From Methanofollis sp. UBA420 (lineage in GTDB: Archaea > Halobacteriota > Methanomicrobia > Methanomicrobiales > Methanofollaceae): a stretch of 64,000 bases of DNA. The stretch covers positions 404,836 to 468,835 of the forward strand of contig NZ_DAGX01000002.1 of NCBI RefSeq assembly GCF_002498315.1, written 5' to 3'. Numbering within the stretch: position 1 is the stretch's first letter; every line of letters begins with the position of its first letter. Positions 48,041-56,287 of this stretch are shown piece after piece. Under the pieces are notes generated by a model, which did not search any database, was not told the DNA's origin, and was given only the letters and a program-made list of their open reading frames with translations. The position numbers and the translations under genes were made by a program.

Positions 48041-48286
48041 AGCAGCCAGGGCTATGGTACGTTTCTTGTGAAATACATTCTCGATTATTACAGAGGCAGA
48101 TGTGAAACCATGTTCGTTGGTACGGGTGATAGTCCAGTGGCCATTCGCTTTTATGAAAATTGCGGATTTCGGATCTCGCATAGAGTCAAAAATTTTTTTC
48201 TGGACAACTAAGATCACCCGATTTTTGAAAATGTTGTTCAAATCATAGATATGGTTTATTTGAGAATTGAATTAAGTGAAATCTGA
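48041..48286 (+). pseudogene. GNAT acetyltransferase remnant with in-frame TAA
   Basis: After a stop at 48038, the frame reads SQGYGTFLVKYILDYYRGRC, then GTGDSPVAIRFYENCGFRIS and RVKNFFLDN, stops at TAA (48209-48211), and continues in frame DHPIFENVVQIIDMVYLRIE to TGA at 48284. The motif G-Y-G-T-F-L-V is motif A of GNAT enzymes and FYENCGF the closing motif. Relatives read DNYDHPIFE across the junction, so the TAA replaces a Tyr codon. The N-terminal half is gone. Base composition is distinctly more A/T-rich than the neighbours, which suggests foreign origin or long decay. Confidence 0.75.
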
Positions 48287-48336
48287 ACACGCCCCCCTTC
48301 GTGCACCTGCCGTACATCGCACCGGCATCGGCCCCC

Positions 48337-49011
48337 TCACCCCTTCACAGACCTTCTAATCGCCCTTTTATAGATCAGAGGATGCACGAAGAAAAAGACC
48401 GTCACGGCGATGTACACGGCGACCGCCACCAGGGGCACAAAGAGGGCGAGCAGCACGCCGACACCGCAGGAGGCAACGCCCGCACGCCGCCGTCGCACCA
48501 TCTCCCTGAGGTCCTCTTCGGCAAGGCCGTCGACGAGCAGTTTCGGACGCCAGACAAGATAGCGCATGATCATGCTCAGCATGACCGACGTGATGAAGAG
48601 GTCCAGTCCGTACAGGAGCACGGCGAGATGCGAACCTGTTCCGGTGAGGTGGCCGGCCATCACGCTCGTCGTGAAGGGCATCAGGGAGACGAAGAAGAGC
48701 ATCAGGAGGGTCAGGCGAAACGTGACCTTATCCTCCTGTTCCGTCAACTGAGTGATGGACGCGTGCGTCATCCAGATCCCGCCGATAAATACGAAACTGA
48801 TGACATACGCGAGGAAATCGGGCCACTCTTCCATGAGTGCCAGGAACAGGCTGTCGGCCCCCTCCGGAACAGGCAGTTCGAGGACGAGCAGGGTGATGAC
48901 GATCGCGAACACCCCGTCGGCAAACGCGTTCAGTCGGTCAGGGGGGAGAAAGTCGGTGAGGCGACCCCTGTCAGGTCCCTCTGCCTTCTCATCCCCGCGG
49001 TCGGCCACCAC
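48337..49011 (-). CDS. TMEM175-like (DUF1211) potassium channel
   Basis: 224 residues with six membrane spans. RLNAFADGVFAIVITLLVLE is the first helix with the family FSD-type motif in the variant F-A-D. FIGGIWMTHASI is typical of helix 3. Prokaryotic members form tetrameric potassium-leak channels of this size. The N-terminal 24 residues are charged and possibly cytosolic. Downstream is gene debris. Confidence 0.82.
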   Translation of the reverse strand: MVADRGDEKAEGPDRGRLTDFLPPDRLNAFADGVFAIVITLLVLELPVPEGADSLFLALMEEWPDFLAYVISFVFIGGIWMTHASITQLTEQEDKVTFRLTLLMLFFVSLMPFTTSVMAGHLTGTGSHLAVLLYGLDLFITSVMLSMIMRYLVWRPKLLVDGLAEEDLREMVRRRRAGVASCGVGVLLALFVPLVAVAVYIAVTVFFFVHPLIYKRAIRRSVKG

Positions 49012-49144
49012 CCCTCACCTGCACGCCGCCCAGATGGGACAGGGAGGTGAAAAGAGTTTGGGCTGTGTACCCCTGTGCGGCTCCCGGCGGTTTCCGTCAC
49101 CCGACAGGGCCAAGACCCTTCAAAAAAGGAGAGGGATCCCTCTC

Positions 49145-50422
49145 TCACAGCGTCTCAAGCCCGTACATGTAGGGCCTGAGCACCTTCGGGACCTCGACAG
49201 AACCGTCCTCCTGCTGGTAGTTCTCCAGAATCGCCCTGATCGCCCGTGATGTTGCGATCGCAGTGCTGTTGAGGGTGTGGACGAACTCCTTCTCCTTGAA
49301 GTCGGTCGGGCTGCGCATCTTGATGTTCAGCCTCGTCGCCTGGTACGAGGTGCAGTTCGAGCAGGAGACCGCCTCGCGGTACCGGTTCTCGCGCGGCATC
49401 CAGACCTCGATGTCGTACTTCTTCGCCGCCACCGTCCCGATATCGCCGGTGCAGATATTGACCACATGGTACGGGAGGCCGAGGCCCTGGAAGACCGCCT
49501 CGGCATTTGCCAGCAATTCCTCGTGGAAAGTCCAGGAGTCTTCTGGCCTGCAGAAGACGAACTGCTCGATCTTGTTGAACTGGTGGACGCGGAAGAGCCC
49601 CTTCGTGTCGATGCCGTGAGAACCGATCTCGCGCCTGAAGCACGGGCTGATCCCGGCGAACTTGATCGGGAGGGCGTTTGCCTCGAAGATCTCGTCCTTG
49701 AACATCGCCGCCATCGGGTGCTCGGCGGTCGCGATGAGAAACGCGTCCTCGCCGTCGATCTTATACATCACGTTCTCGAAGTCGGCAAGGTCGGTGACGC
49801 CCTCGTAGGCCGCCCTGTTCATCATGTACGGCGGGGATATGGGGGTGTAGCCGCGCTCCACGAGCAGGTCGAGGGCATAGCGCTGGAGGGCCATATCGAG
49901 CAGGACAAGTCTCCCCTTCAGGTAGTAGAAGCCGGAGCCGGCCACCTTGGTGGCGCGCTCGAAGTCGGCCCAGTCGTGCTCCACAGCCAGTTCGCCGTGG
50001 TTCTTCAGTTCGAAGGCGGGAACCTTCGGCTCGCCCCACCTCTTCACCTCGACATTCTCCGTGTCGTCCTTGCCCACGGGCACGCTCTCGTGGAGGATGT
50101 TGGGGATGCGCATCTGGTAGAAGTGGACTCTCTCCCTGATCTCCTCAAGCTCGGCCTCGGCCCCCTTGATCTCTCCGGGTATGGCTGCCGCCTCGTCAAG
50201 GAGAGCGGCAGCGTCCCCGCCCGCCTTTCTGGTCGCGTTGATCTCGCGTCCGATCACGTTGCGCCGGTTCCTCAGCCTGTCGACCTCGATCTGGAGTTCC
50301 CTGCTCCTCCTGTCCTTCTCCAGCAGGTCATCTATCCAGGCCGGTTTCTCGGTGTCCCCCCTCTTTTCCAGGTCTGCCCTGACGACCTCGGGGTGGGCGC
50401 GAATGAACTTTAATTCAAGCAT
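49145..50422 (-). CDS. serS: Seryl-tRNA synthetase
   Basis: 425 residues. An N-terminal coiled-coil arm (about 30-105, RSRELQIEVDRLRNRRNVIG) contacts tRNA-Ser. GISPCFRREIGSHGIDTKGL is motif 2, and the C-terminal block EVSCSNCTSYQATRLNIK-like sequence here (AVSCSNCTSYQATRLN) is motif 3. This is the common bacterial/archaeal type, not the rare zinc-dependent SerRS of some methanogens. It may form a unit with the channel gene 133 bases downstream. Confidence 0.96.
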   Translation of the reverse strand: MLELKFIRAHPEVVRADLEKRGDTEKPAWIDDLLEKDRRSRELQIEVDRLRNRRNVIGREINATRKAGGDAAALLDEAAAIPGEIKGAEAELEEIRERVHFYQMRIPNILHESVPVGKDDTENVEVKRWGEPKVPAFELKNHGELAVEHDWADFERATKVAGSGFYYLKGRLVLLDMALQRYALDLLVERGYTPISPPYMMNRAAYEGVTDLADFENVMYKIDGEDAFLIATAEHPMAAMFKDEIFEANALPIKFAGISPCFRREIGSHGIDTKGLFRVHQFNKIEQFVFCRPEDSWTFHEELLANAEAVFQGLGLPYHVVNICTGDIGTVAAKKYDIEVWMPRENRYREAVSCSNCTSYQATRLNIKMRSPTDFKEKEFVHTLNSTAIATSRAIRAILENYQQEDGSVEVPKVLRPYMYGLETL

Positions 50423-50819
50423 GTATTTTCCACCATCTCTCGTCTGTTGCGGCGTCGATCAGGGCCGGAGATCCGGCCCTGTACCGTAACGATCAATCCC
50501 TGAGATATTAGTCTTCATCTACAATATTATCTGCTGTGGTGCAGATGGCTGCACAATCGGTGCTATTCTTTTCAAATCAGGCTGCGGAAGTTCATCGGCA
50601 TGGTGGGGGGAAATGTGGAGGTGTCATAATGAGTTTACTTCTGAAGAGGGGTACGGATCGTGGTGGTGGCACCGGGCATACCCGAGCAGACGAAGGGGAT
50701 CGGATATGGAGTTTATCATTGCCTCGTGGCCTCCGGACGGTGAATATCTGTTATGAAGAGGGTGACGCCGAGGGGAGCATGTCTTCACCTCTTATATGAT
50801 GTGAGAGAGACTCCATAGT
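50423..50819. other. Intergenic region with one doubtful small frame
   Basis: Divergent gap between serS and the membrane protein gene. AT-rich sequence at 50505-50530 likely holds the serS promoter. A TATA-like CTTATATGATG at 50792-50802 fits the next plus-strand gene. A 56-codon frame at 50629 is listed separately with low confidence. Confidence 0.4.
50629..50799 (+). CDS. Possible very small protein
   Basis: 56 codons from an ATG with a near-ideal ribosome-binding GGAGGTG six bases before it. The product is basic in the middle (MSLLLKRGTDRGGG) and has no hydrophobic segment or family match. Only the ribosome-binding site speaks for it; it could be a remnant or leader. Confidence 0.22.
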   Translation: MSLLLKRGTDRGGGTGHTRADEGDRIWSLSLPRGLRTVNICYEEGDAEGSMSSPLI

Positions 50820-51272
50820 ATGGATAAGGTCCCGGTTCTCATCCTTGCCGCCGGTGTGGTCATCGGCCTCGTTCTCGCCGTCGCCGAGAACGTCTTCATG
50901 GGGGTCTCGATCTTCGTCGTCCTTATGACCGCTGCGATGTGCCTGCAGATCATGACCGAGACGAAGAACCTCCCTGCAGTCACCTGCCAGCTCTCCGACG
51001 ATGCAAAGTCGGTCGTGGTCGTCAACGGAGGAAACGCCCCGGCAGAGGCGATCCATGTCGCCCTCGTCCCCATGAACCTTGAGTTCGACGTGACAGGCCT
51101 CGGCGTCGATGCGGAGTACGCCTATGCCCTGCCCGCGATGGCCGAAGAGATCAAGGCTGTCGTCACCTACAAAAACAGCGAAGGCCGGGAGTTCGGCCGT
51201 TCTTTCAAGCTCTCGTCCCTGGAGGAGAACGACCCCCTCAGGCCGGCCTTCCCGATGTTCTCCTGGAAGTAA
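50820..51272 (+). CDS. Small membrane-anchored protein of unknown function
   Basis: 150 residues. Two membrane helices at the N-terminus (VLILAAGVVIGLVLAVAE and MGVSIFVVLMTAAMCLQI) are followed by a soluble beta-rich domain of about 100 residues with SVVVVNGGNAPAEAIHVALV. The latter pattern is like Ig-like or CARDB-type surface domains that expose N-G-G-N-A-P turns. The start lies about 25 bases after a TATA-like CTTATATGATG, so the transcript may be leaderless. Function unknown. Confidence 0.6.
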   Translation: MDKVPVLILAAGVVIGLVLAVAENVFMGVSIFVVLMTAAMCLQIMTETKNLPAVTCQLSDDAKSVVVVNGGNAPAEAIHVALVPMNLEFDVTGLGVDAEYAYALPAMAEEIKAVVTYKNSEGREFGRSFKLSSLEENDPLRPAFPMFSWK

Positions 51273-51280
51273 GAAAGAAT

Positions 51281-51469
51281 GGATCTGTAGAAATCCTCTG
51301 GATGGCCCTCTCTTCGGGGGGCTGGCCGCCCCCTTCATGTTCGTTGATTTTGCCTTCCTGACCCAATCGCAATTCCGGGGGTCCAGAGGCAGAGCCCCCG
51401 GCGCGAAGATGTAGGAAGGCGGTTGAGTCACGCTCGTACCTAGAAAAGGTGAGGGTTTCTACAAAGCCG
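51281..51469. mobile_element. Second MITE-like element with the same ends
   Basis: The left end GGATCTGTAGAAATCCTC (51281) and the right end read inward GGCTTTGTAGAAACCCTC match each other and the ends of the element at 41432. Flanks GAAAGAAT (51273-51280) and GAAAAAAT (51470-51477) agree at seven of eight bases, as expected for an aged 8-base target duplication. The 189-base interior has GCCTTCCTGACCCAATCGCA and GGGGGTCC...GAGCCCCCGG but not the GAA/TTC hairpins. It lies between convergent genes. Confidence 0.65.
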
Positions 51470-51499
51470 AAAAAATATGCGGCGGCGACCGTCGCCGCG

Positions 51500-52033
51500 T
51501 CATTCCTTTTTTTCGTTCCTGAGGAACTCGACGGCCGTGCCGAGCGCCGCCACAAGTTCCTCCTCCCCTTTCAGGTATTCCCTGAGCGCCCGGTAGAGCA
51601 TGAGCATGGCCTCGTAGCCATAGATCCCGAAGGCGTCCTCGGGGCCGAGGGGGCAGGCGTACGTGTCGATGGTCTGGCCGTCAGAAGAATACATCAACTC
51701 GACGAACTCCCCCTTCTCGTTGAGGGCGCAGAACTGGTCGTTCACCTTTTTTGTCGGGTCGTCAGGCCTGTACGGCATCGGTTCTGTCTTGCCGAGGACG
51801 ATCATCCGCTCGCGGTAATACTCGGCGTTGAAGATCTCCCCCTTCTGGTCCTGCCGCCCCTTCTTCAGGAGGTTCATGCCGATCTGCCCGACAAGGGGCG
51901 CCGCCATCCCGGCCATCCTGGCGAGAAGAGCACCCTCCTGCCCGGCAAGTTCCCCGACAAACTTTTCCTTCTCCTTCTGCGCCTCGCCGATCGTCCTGAT
52001 GAGCGCGGCATACCCTGCTTCGATCTCGTCCAT
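51500..52033 (-). CDS. Protein of unknown function
   Basis: 177 residues, soluble. The N-terminal half is helical and charged (AQKEKEKFVGELAGQEG). The second half has SSDGQTIDTYACPLG and a final helix LYRALREYLKGEEELVAALG. There is one cysteine and no recognised motif. It starts 12 bases after the methylthiotransferase gene on the same strand and is likely co-transcribed with it. Confidence 0.6.
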   Translation of the reverse strand: MDEIEAGYAALIRTIGEAQKEKEKFVGELAGQEGALLARMAGMAAPLVGQIGMNLLKKGRQDQKGEIFNAEYYRERMIVLGKTEPMPYRPDDPTKKVNDQFCALNEKGEFVELMYSSDGQTIDTYACPLGPEDAFGIYGYEAMLMLYRALREYLKGEEELVAALGTAVEFLRNEKKE

Positions 52034-52045
52034 GCTATCTCTTCC

Positions 52046-53290
52046 TTACAATCTGGTTGTCGGCACCCGTATAGTGTCTTTCGGCACCCCTGTCAGGTAG
52101 ACAGTCCTGTTCCCGGTGATATCGACGGAAAGCCATTCGCCGGGCCTGAAGTCGCCGGGTACGACGATCTCGCGGTACGCCCGGTCCCGCGCCACCCATG
52201 ACCCTCCCTTCTTCCGTGCGGTGACCACCGCCTCGACGGTCGTCCCGACGAGACCGGCATTCTGTTCGGCATAGATCGCCTTTGCGGCGGCGTCGAGGAG
52301 ACGCGACCTCTCCTTTGCGATCCTTTCCGGCTGCGCCTTCAGGGCCGCCGCCGCCGTGCCAGGCCGCGGCGAGTAGCGCGTCACATTCACCTTGTCCGGC
52401 CGGACCCTCCGGAGGAGGGCGAGAGTCCCGGCAAAGTCCTCCTCGGTCTCTGTCGGGTAGCCGACGATAAAGTCGGTGCAGATCCTGACATCAGGGCAGA
52501 CCTCCCTGAATGTGGCGACCATACCCTCGTATTCGGCCACGGTGTAGCCGCGCGCCATTCCCGCCAGCACGGCGTCCGACCCCGACTGGACAGGGAGATG
52601 GAGGAAGGAGAAGACCTTCCCATCCCGGCACGCCTCTGCGAGGGGGACCAGGATACGCTTCACGGTCGCCGGGTTCATCATGCCCAGGCGGACCCTGAAG
52701 TTTCCCGGCACCGCACTGACGGCGCGGATCAGGTCCGGGAGCGTCTCGCCGGTGTCCATCCCCCAGGCGCTCACGTCCTGCGCCGTGAACTGGACTTCGC
52801 AGGCCCCCTCCTCTGCGAGGGCCCCGACCTCCCGGCAGATCTCCTCCATCGAACGACTCCGCAGGGGCCCGCGCGCAAATCTCGTGATGCAGTACGCGCA
52901 CCCCCCCGCGCACCCGGCCGCCACCTGGACGATCCCGATGCCGTCCTTCCCCTTCGTACACCTCCCGCAAAAGCGCCGCTCGATCTCGTCGGGGAGGATG
53001 ACCCGTGCGTCCGGGGCGGCGGCGAGGATCTCCTCCCTCTGGACAACAGGCATGCACCCTGTGACATAGAGGGTGCGCCCGGCGCACGCCCGTATCCTCC
53101 TGAGCATGTGCCTCTCTGTCCAGCCGATGACGGTGCAGGTGTTGATGACGACGGCGTCCGCAGACCCCAGGTCGGAGACGATCGTGCAGCCCTGGTTCCG
53201 GAGTATCCCGGCCAGCCTGAGGGTGTCCGCGTGGTTGTAGGTGCACCCGTAGGTCTCGATGTACACCCGCTGATCAGTGAGCCGGTCCAT
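52046..53290 (-). CDS. tRNA-t6A methylthiotransferase (archaeal MtaB/CDKAL1 type)
   Basis: 414 residues. The N-terminal UPF0004 cysteines are in YGCTYN, NTCTV and TGCM. The radical SAM cluster is C-AGG-C-AY-C (CX3CX2C, about residue 145). A TRAM-like RNA-binding end follows (TTVEAVVTARKKGGSWV). It inserts sulfur and a methyl group at C2 of t6A at position 37 in tRNAs reading ANN codons. The length is normal for archaeal members. Confidence 0.88.
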   Translation of the reverse strand: MDRLTDQRVYIETYGCTYNHADTLRLAGILRNQGCTIVSDLGSADAVVINTCTVIGWTERHMLRRIRACAGRTLYVTGCMPVVQREEILAAAPDARVILPDEIERRFCGRCTKGKDGIGIVQVAAGCAGGCAYCITRFARGPLRSRSMEEICREVGALAEEGACEVQFTAQDVSAWGMDTGETLPDLIRAVSAVPGNFRVRLGMMNPATVKRILVPLAEACRDGKVFSFLHLPVQSGSDAVLAGMARGYTVAEYEGMVATFREVCPDVRICTDFIVGYPTETEEDFAGTLALLRRVRPDKVNVTRYSPRPGTAAAALKAQPERIAKERSRLLDAAAKAIYAEQNAGLVGTTVEAVVTARKKGGSWVARDRAYREIVVPGDFRPGEWLSVDITGNRTVYLTGVPKDTIRVPTTRL

Positions 53291-53423
53291 TGGTACGTAC
53301 TGGGGCGCCCGACCTTATCATTCTGCAGACAAAGGCACCCTTTCTGATACTTGCGGAGGTATCGGGGGGTTCATCACGATTTTCATCACAATGCTTAACC
53401 CTGCTTCTGCCTATCATATATGA

Positions 53424-54182
53424 ATGCTCACGATAGGCCTGCTGGGGTGCGGCAATATCGCAAATATAATCGTCAAAAACCATGTAGGAGTCGAGATTGT
53501 CGCCCTGTATGACCAGATGCCCGAGCGTGCGGAGGAGCTGGGGAACCTCTGCAACGCAAGGGTATTCCGGGATATCGAAGAGTTCCTCAGCGCAGATTTT
53601 GACATCGTTGTGGAGGCGGCCTCGGTCGCCGCCGCCCAGGCACATGCCGCCCGGATCCTTGAGCACGGCAAGGACCTTGTGGTGATGAGTGTCGGTGCCT
53701 TTGCCGAGAAGCAGTTCCGGGACGCGGTCAATGACCTCGCCCGGTCTCTCGGCAGGAAGATCTACATCCCGAGCGGAGCGATCTTCGGGCTGGACAACCT
53801 CAAGATCGGGCAGGTCTCCGGGATCCACCGTCTCCTTCTGCGGACGACGAAGAACCCCCGTTCCCTCAATATCGAGTGCGACGAGCGCACTCTCCTCTTC
53901 TCGGGAGCGGCAAACGAGTGCATCAAGCACTACCCGAAGAACACCAATGTCTCGGTCGCCCTCGAACTCGCCGCCGGCCGCACGGTGGACGTGGAACTCT
54001 GGGCCGATCCTGCCGTGGACAGGAATGTGCACGAGATCGTCATCGAAGGGGACTTCGGGGACGCCACGATCACGGTGCGGAACCTGCCGAGCCCCGACAA
54101 CCCGGCGACCAGTTATCTTGCCGCCCTCTCGATCGTGACCCTGCTCAAGACTCTCGACGAGCCGATGAGGATAGGGACATGA
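53424..54182 (+). CDS. nadX: L-aspartate dehydrogenase
   Basis: 252 residues. IGLLGCGNIANIIVKN is the NAD-binding loop, and IYIPSGAIFGLDNLK and NPRSLNIE-type blocks are characteristic; KNTNVSVALELAAG contains the catalytic-region motif. It oxidises aspartate to iminoaspartate, the substrate of NadA, replacing the oxygen-dependent NadB. That fits an anaerobe. The stop overlaps nadA by four bases. Confidence 0.92.
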   Translation: MLTIGLLGCGNIANIIVKNHVGVEIVALYDQMPERAEELGNLCNARVFRDIEEFLSADFDIVVEAASVAAAQAHAARILEHGKDLVVMSVGAFAEKQFRDAVNDLARSLGRKIYIPSGAIFGLDNLKIGQVSGIHRLLLRTTKNPRSLNIECDERTLLFSGAANECIKHYPKNTNVSVALELAAGRTVDVELWADPAVDRNVHEIVIEGDFGDATITVRNLPSPDNPATSYLAALSIVTLLKTLDEPMRIGT

Positions 54183-55072
54183 TAGCCGACGAGATCCGCA
54201 GGCTGAAGGAGGAGAGGAATGCGGTGGTCCTCGCCCACAACTACCAGGTGCCTGCGGTGCAGGACGTCGCCGATTTCGTCGGCGACAGCCTTGAACTCGC
54301 GATCAAGGCAAAAAATACCGATGCCGACGTGATCGTCCTCTGCGGCGTCGACTTCATGGCCGAGACCGCCCAGATCCTGAACCCGAAGAAGACCGTCCTC
54401 CTCCCGGCCAGGGAGGCGACCTGTCCCCTGGCACGGGCGCTGACGCCCGACATGATCAGGGAGGCCAGGTCTTCCCACCCTGACGCGGCCGTTGTGGTGT
54501 ACGTCAATTCGACGGCCGAGTGCAAGGCGGAGGCCGATATCACCTGCACCTCGGCGAACGCCGTCGATGTGGTCAGGTCTCTTGGCGAGGACGTGGTCTT
54601 CGTCGGGCCGGACGCCAACCTCGCCTCCTATGTCAGGGGGCAGGTGCCCGAGAAGACGGTCTTACCCCTGCCTGCGGACGGCCACTGCCCGGTACACCTG
54701 CGGTTCACCCTTGCCGACGTCGAGGCCGGACGGGCACAGGGCGACGCGGTCGTCTGCCACCCCGAGTGCAGTCCCGAGGTGCAGGCGGCATCCGACCTTG
54801 TCGCCTCCACAGGCGGGATGGTGAGGCAGGCCCACCTCCACCCGAACTGGACAGTGCTCACCGAGGAGGCGATGACCTACCGTCTCGGCCGGGTCTTCCC
54901 GAACGCCGCCTTCCACGCGGTCGAGGGCACCGAATGCGCCGATATGAAGATGACGACGGTCGAGGACGTGCTCGTGGCCCTGAAGGCCGGGAAGCACCGG
55001 GTGGCGGTGGACGAGACCGTCGCCGCAGGGGCGCGCCGGGCCATCGAGAGGATGATCGCACTCAAGAGGTAG
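54179..55072 (+). CDS. nadA: Quinolinate synthase
   Basis: 297 residues from the ATG at 54179. VVLAHNYQVPAVQDVADFVG, YVNSTAECKAEADITCTS and VVCHPECSPEVQAASD bear the substrate histidines and the three cysteines of its 4Fe-4S cluster (the last Cys near EGTECADMK). It condenses iminoaspartate with dihydroxyacetone phosphate to quinolinate. It is the middle gene of nadX-nadA-nadC, with nadC starting six bases after its stop. Confidence 0.96.
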   Translation: MIADEIRRLKEERNAVVLAHNYQVPAVQDVADFVGDSLELAIKAKNTDADVIVLCGVDFMAETAQILNPKKTVLLPAREATCPLARALTPDMIREARSSHPDAAVVVYVNSTAECKAEADITCTSANAVDVVRSLGEDVVFVGPDANLASYVRGQVPEKTVLPLPADGHCPVHLRFTLADVEAGRAQGDAVVCHPECSPEVQAASDLVASTGGMVRQAHLHPNWTVLTEEAMTYRLGRVFPNAAFHAVEGTECADMKMTTVEDVLVALKAGKHRVAVDETVAAGARRAIERMIALKR

Positions 55073-55078
55073 AAGAGA

Positions 55079-55921
55079 ATGGTCGATGCACGCATGCTCC
55101 TCTCCTTCCTGGAGGAGGACACCCCCTTCGGCGATATCACCTGCGATGCCGTCATCCCTGCGGACCTCACGGCATCGGCCGTGATCAGGGCGAAGGAGGC
55201 GTGCGTCATCGCCGGCCTGGAGGAGGCGGCGTTCCTCTTCTCCCACCTCGGCGCCGGCGTCGTCACCCCTGTGAGGGACGGCGAGAGAGTGGCCGCGGGG
55301 ACGGTCGTCATGGAGATCAGGGGGCCGGCCCGCGCGGTCCTCGTTGCCGAGAGGACGGCCCTCAATATCATGGGGCGGATGAGCGGGATCGCGACCGCGG
55401 CACGCGAGGCTGTGGACGCGGTGCGGGCGGTCAACCCCGCAGTGCGGGTCGCCTCCACCAGGAAGACCTGCCCCGGCCTCAGGACACTTGACAAGAAGGC
55501 GGCGGTGCTCGGCGGCGCCGCGTCGCACCGCTTCTCCCTCTCCGACATGGTCATGATCAAGGACAACCACCTCGCACTGGTAGACCTGGAGGAGGCGGTG
55601 CGGCGGGCGAAGACGCACTCCCCCTACCACAAGGTGGAGGTCGAGGTGGAATCGGCGGAGGACGCTGTCAGGGTGGCGGAGTACGGTGCCGACATCGTCC
55701 TCCTGGACAACATGACCCCCGAGGGGGTCAGGGAGGCCGTGGCAGCCCTCATGGCCGCGGGCCTCAGGGAGAGGGTCGTCGTCGAAATATCGGGCGGGAT
55801 CACCCGTACCACCCTTCCCCTCTATGCCGGGGCCGGGGCCGATATCATCAGCATGGGCGCCCTCACCCACTCTGTCAGAAACGTCGACGTCAGTCTGGAC
55901 GTCGTGCCTGACGGGGAGTGA
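55079..55921 (+). CDS. nadC: Nicotinate-nucleotide pyrophosphorylase (carboxylating)
   Basis: 280 residues. EEDTPFGDITCDAVIP, VASTRKTCPGLRTLDKKAV-like sequence (ASTRKTCPGLRTLDKKA) and MIKDNHLAL, with the final VEISGGIT, are the quinolinate phosphoribosyltransferase signatures. It makes nicotinate mononucleotide from quinolinate and PRPP. It ends the NAD operon; a run of T and then G follows the stop (55927-55946). Confidence 0.96.
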   Translation: MVDARMLLSFLEEDTPFGDITCDAVIPADLTASAVIRAKEACVIAGLEEAAFLFSHLGAGVVTPVRDGERVAAGTVVMEIRGPARAVLVAERTALNIMGRMSGIATAAREAVDAVRAVNPAVRVASTRKTCPGLRTLDKKAAVLGGAASHRFSLSDMVMIKDNHLALVDLEEAVRRAKTHSPYHKVEVEVESAEDAVRVAEYGADIVLLDNMTPEGVREAVAALMAAGLRERVVVEISGGITRTTLPLYAGAGADIISMGALTHSVRNVDVSLDVVPDGE

Positions 55922-56287
55922 AGAGTCTTTTTTTTGGGGGGGGGGAGAAAATGTTCCCCTTTTTTCTGGCTTATCGCAATGTCGTGAATCAGTGGTGGGG
56001 ATCAAACGCCTTCCCACTACTGCCTACCGGGGGACACTCGAAAGCCTGACGGCTTTCTCGTTGCCCCCGGACCCCCGAACTCAGGATAGACCGGGGAAGG
56101 CAGAATAGAGACCTTGAGATATCTTGACGAGAGAAATTGTCATCTCACCTCTATCCTGAGCGGGGGTCTGGGGGCGTAGTCCCCCAGGGACGGAACACCG
56201 ACCCCCCCGCCCTCTCATACCTTCCACTCTGGATCTCAGAAGGATATATTGAGGGGGCAGGGGTTATCTACAGATCCAAAAAAAAGA
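55922..56287. repeat. Repeat block between nadC and the M42 peptidase gene
   Basis: About 55995-56200 holds family units. The minus-strand hairpin GAAAGCC-TGAC-GGCTTTC is at 56040-56057, next to TTGCCCCCGGACCCCCGAAC and CTCAGGATAG. A plus-strand unit has GAAATTGTCATCTCACC, CTATCCTGAGCGGGGG and GGGGGCGTAGTCCCCC (56164-56186). It lies between convergent genes. A T8/G10 run right after the nadC stop may end its transcript. Confidence 0.65.
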
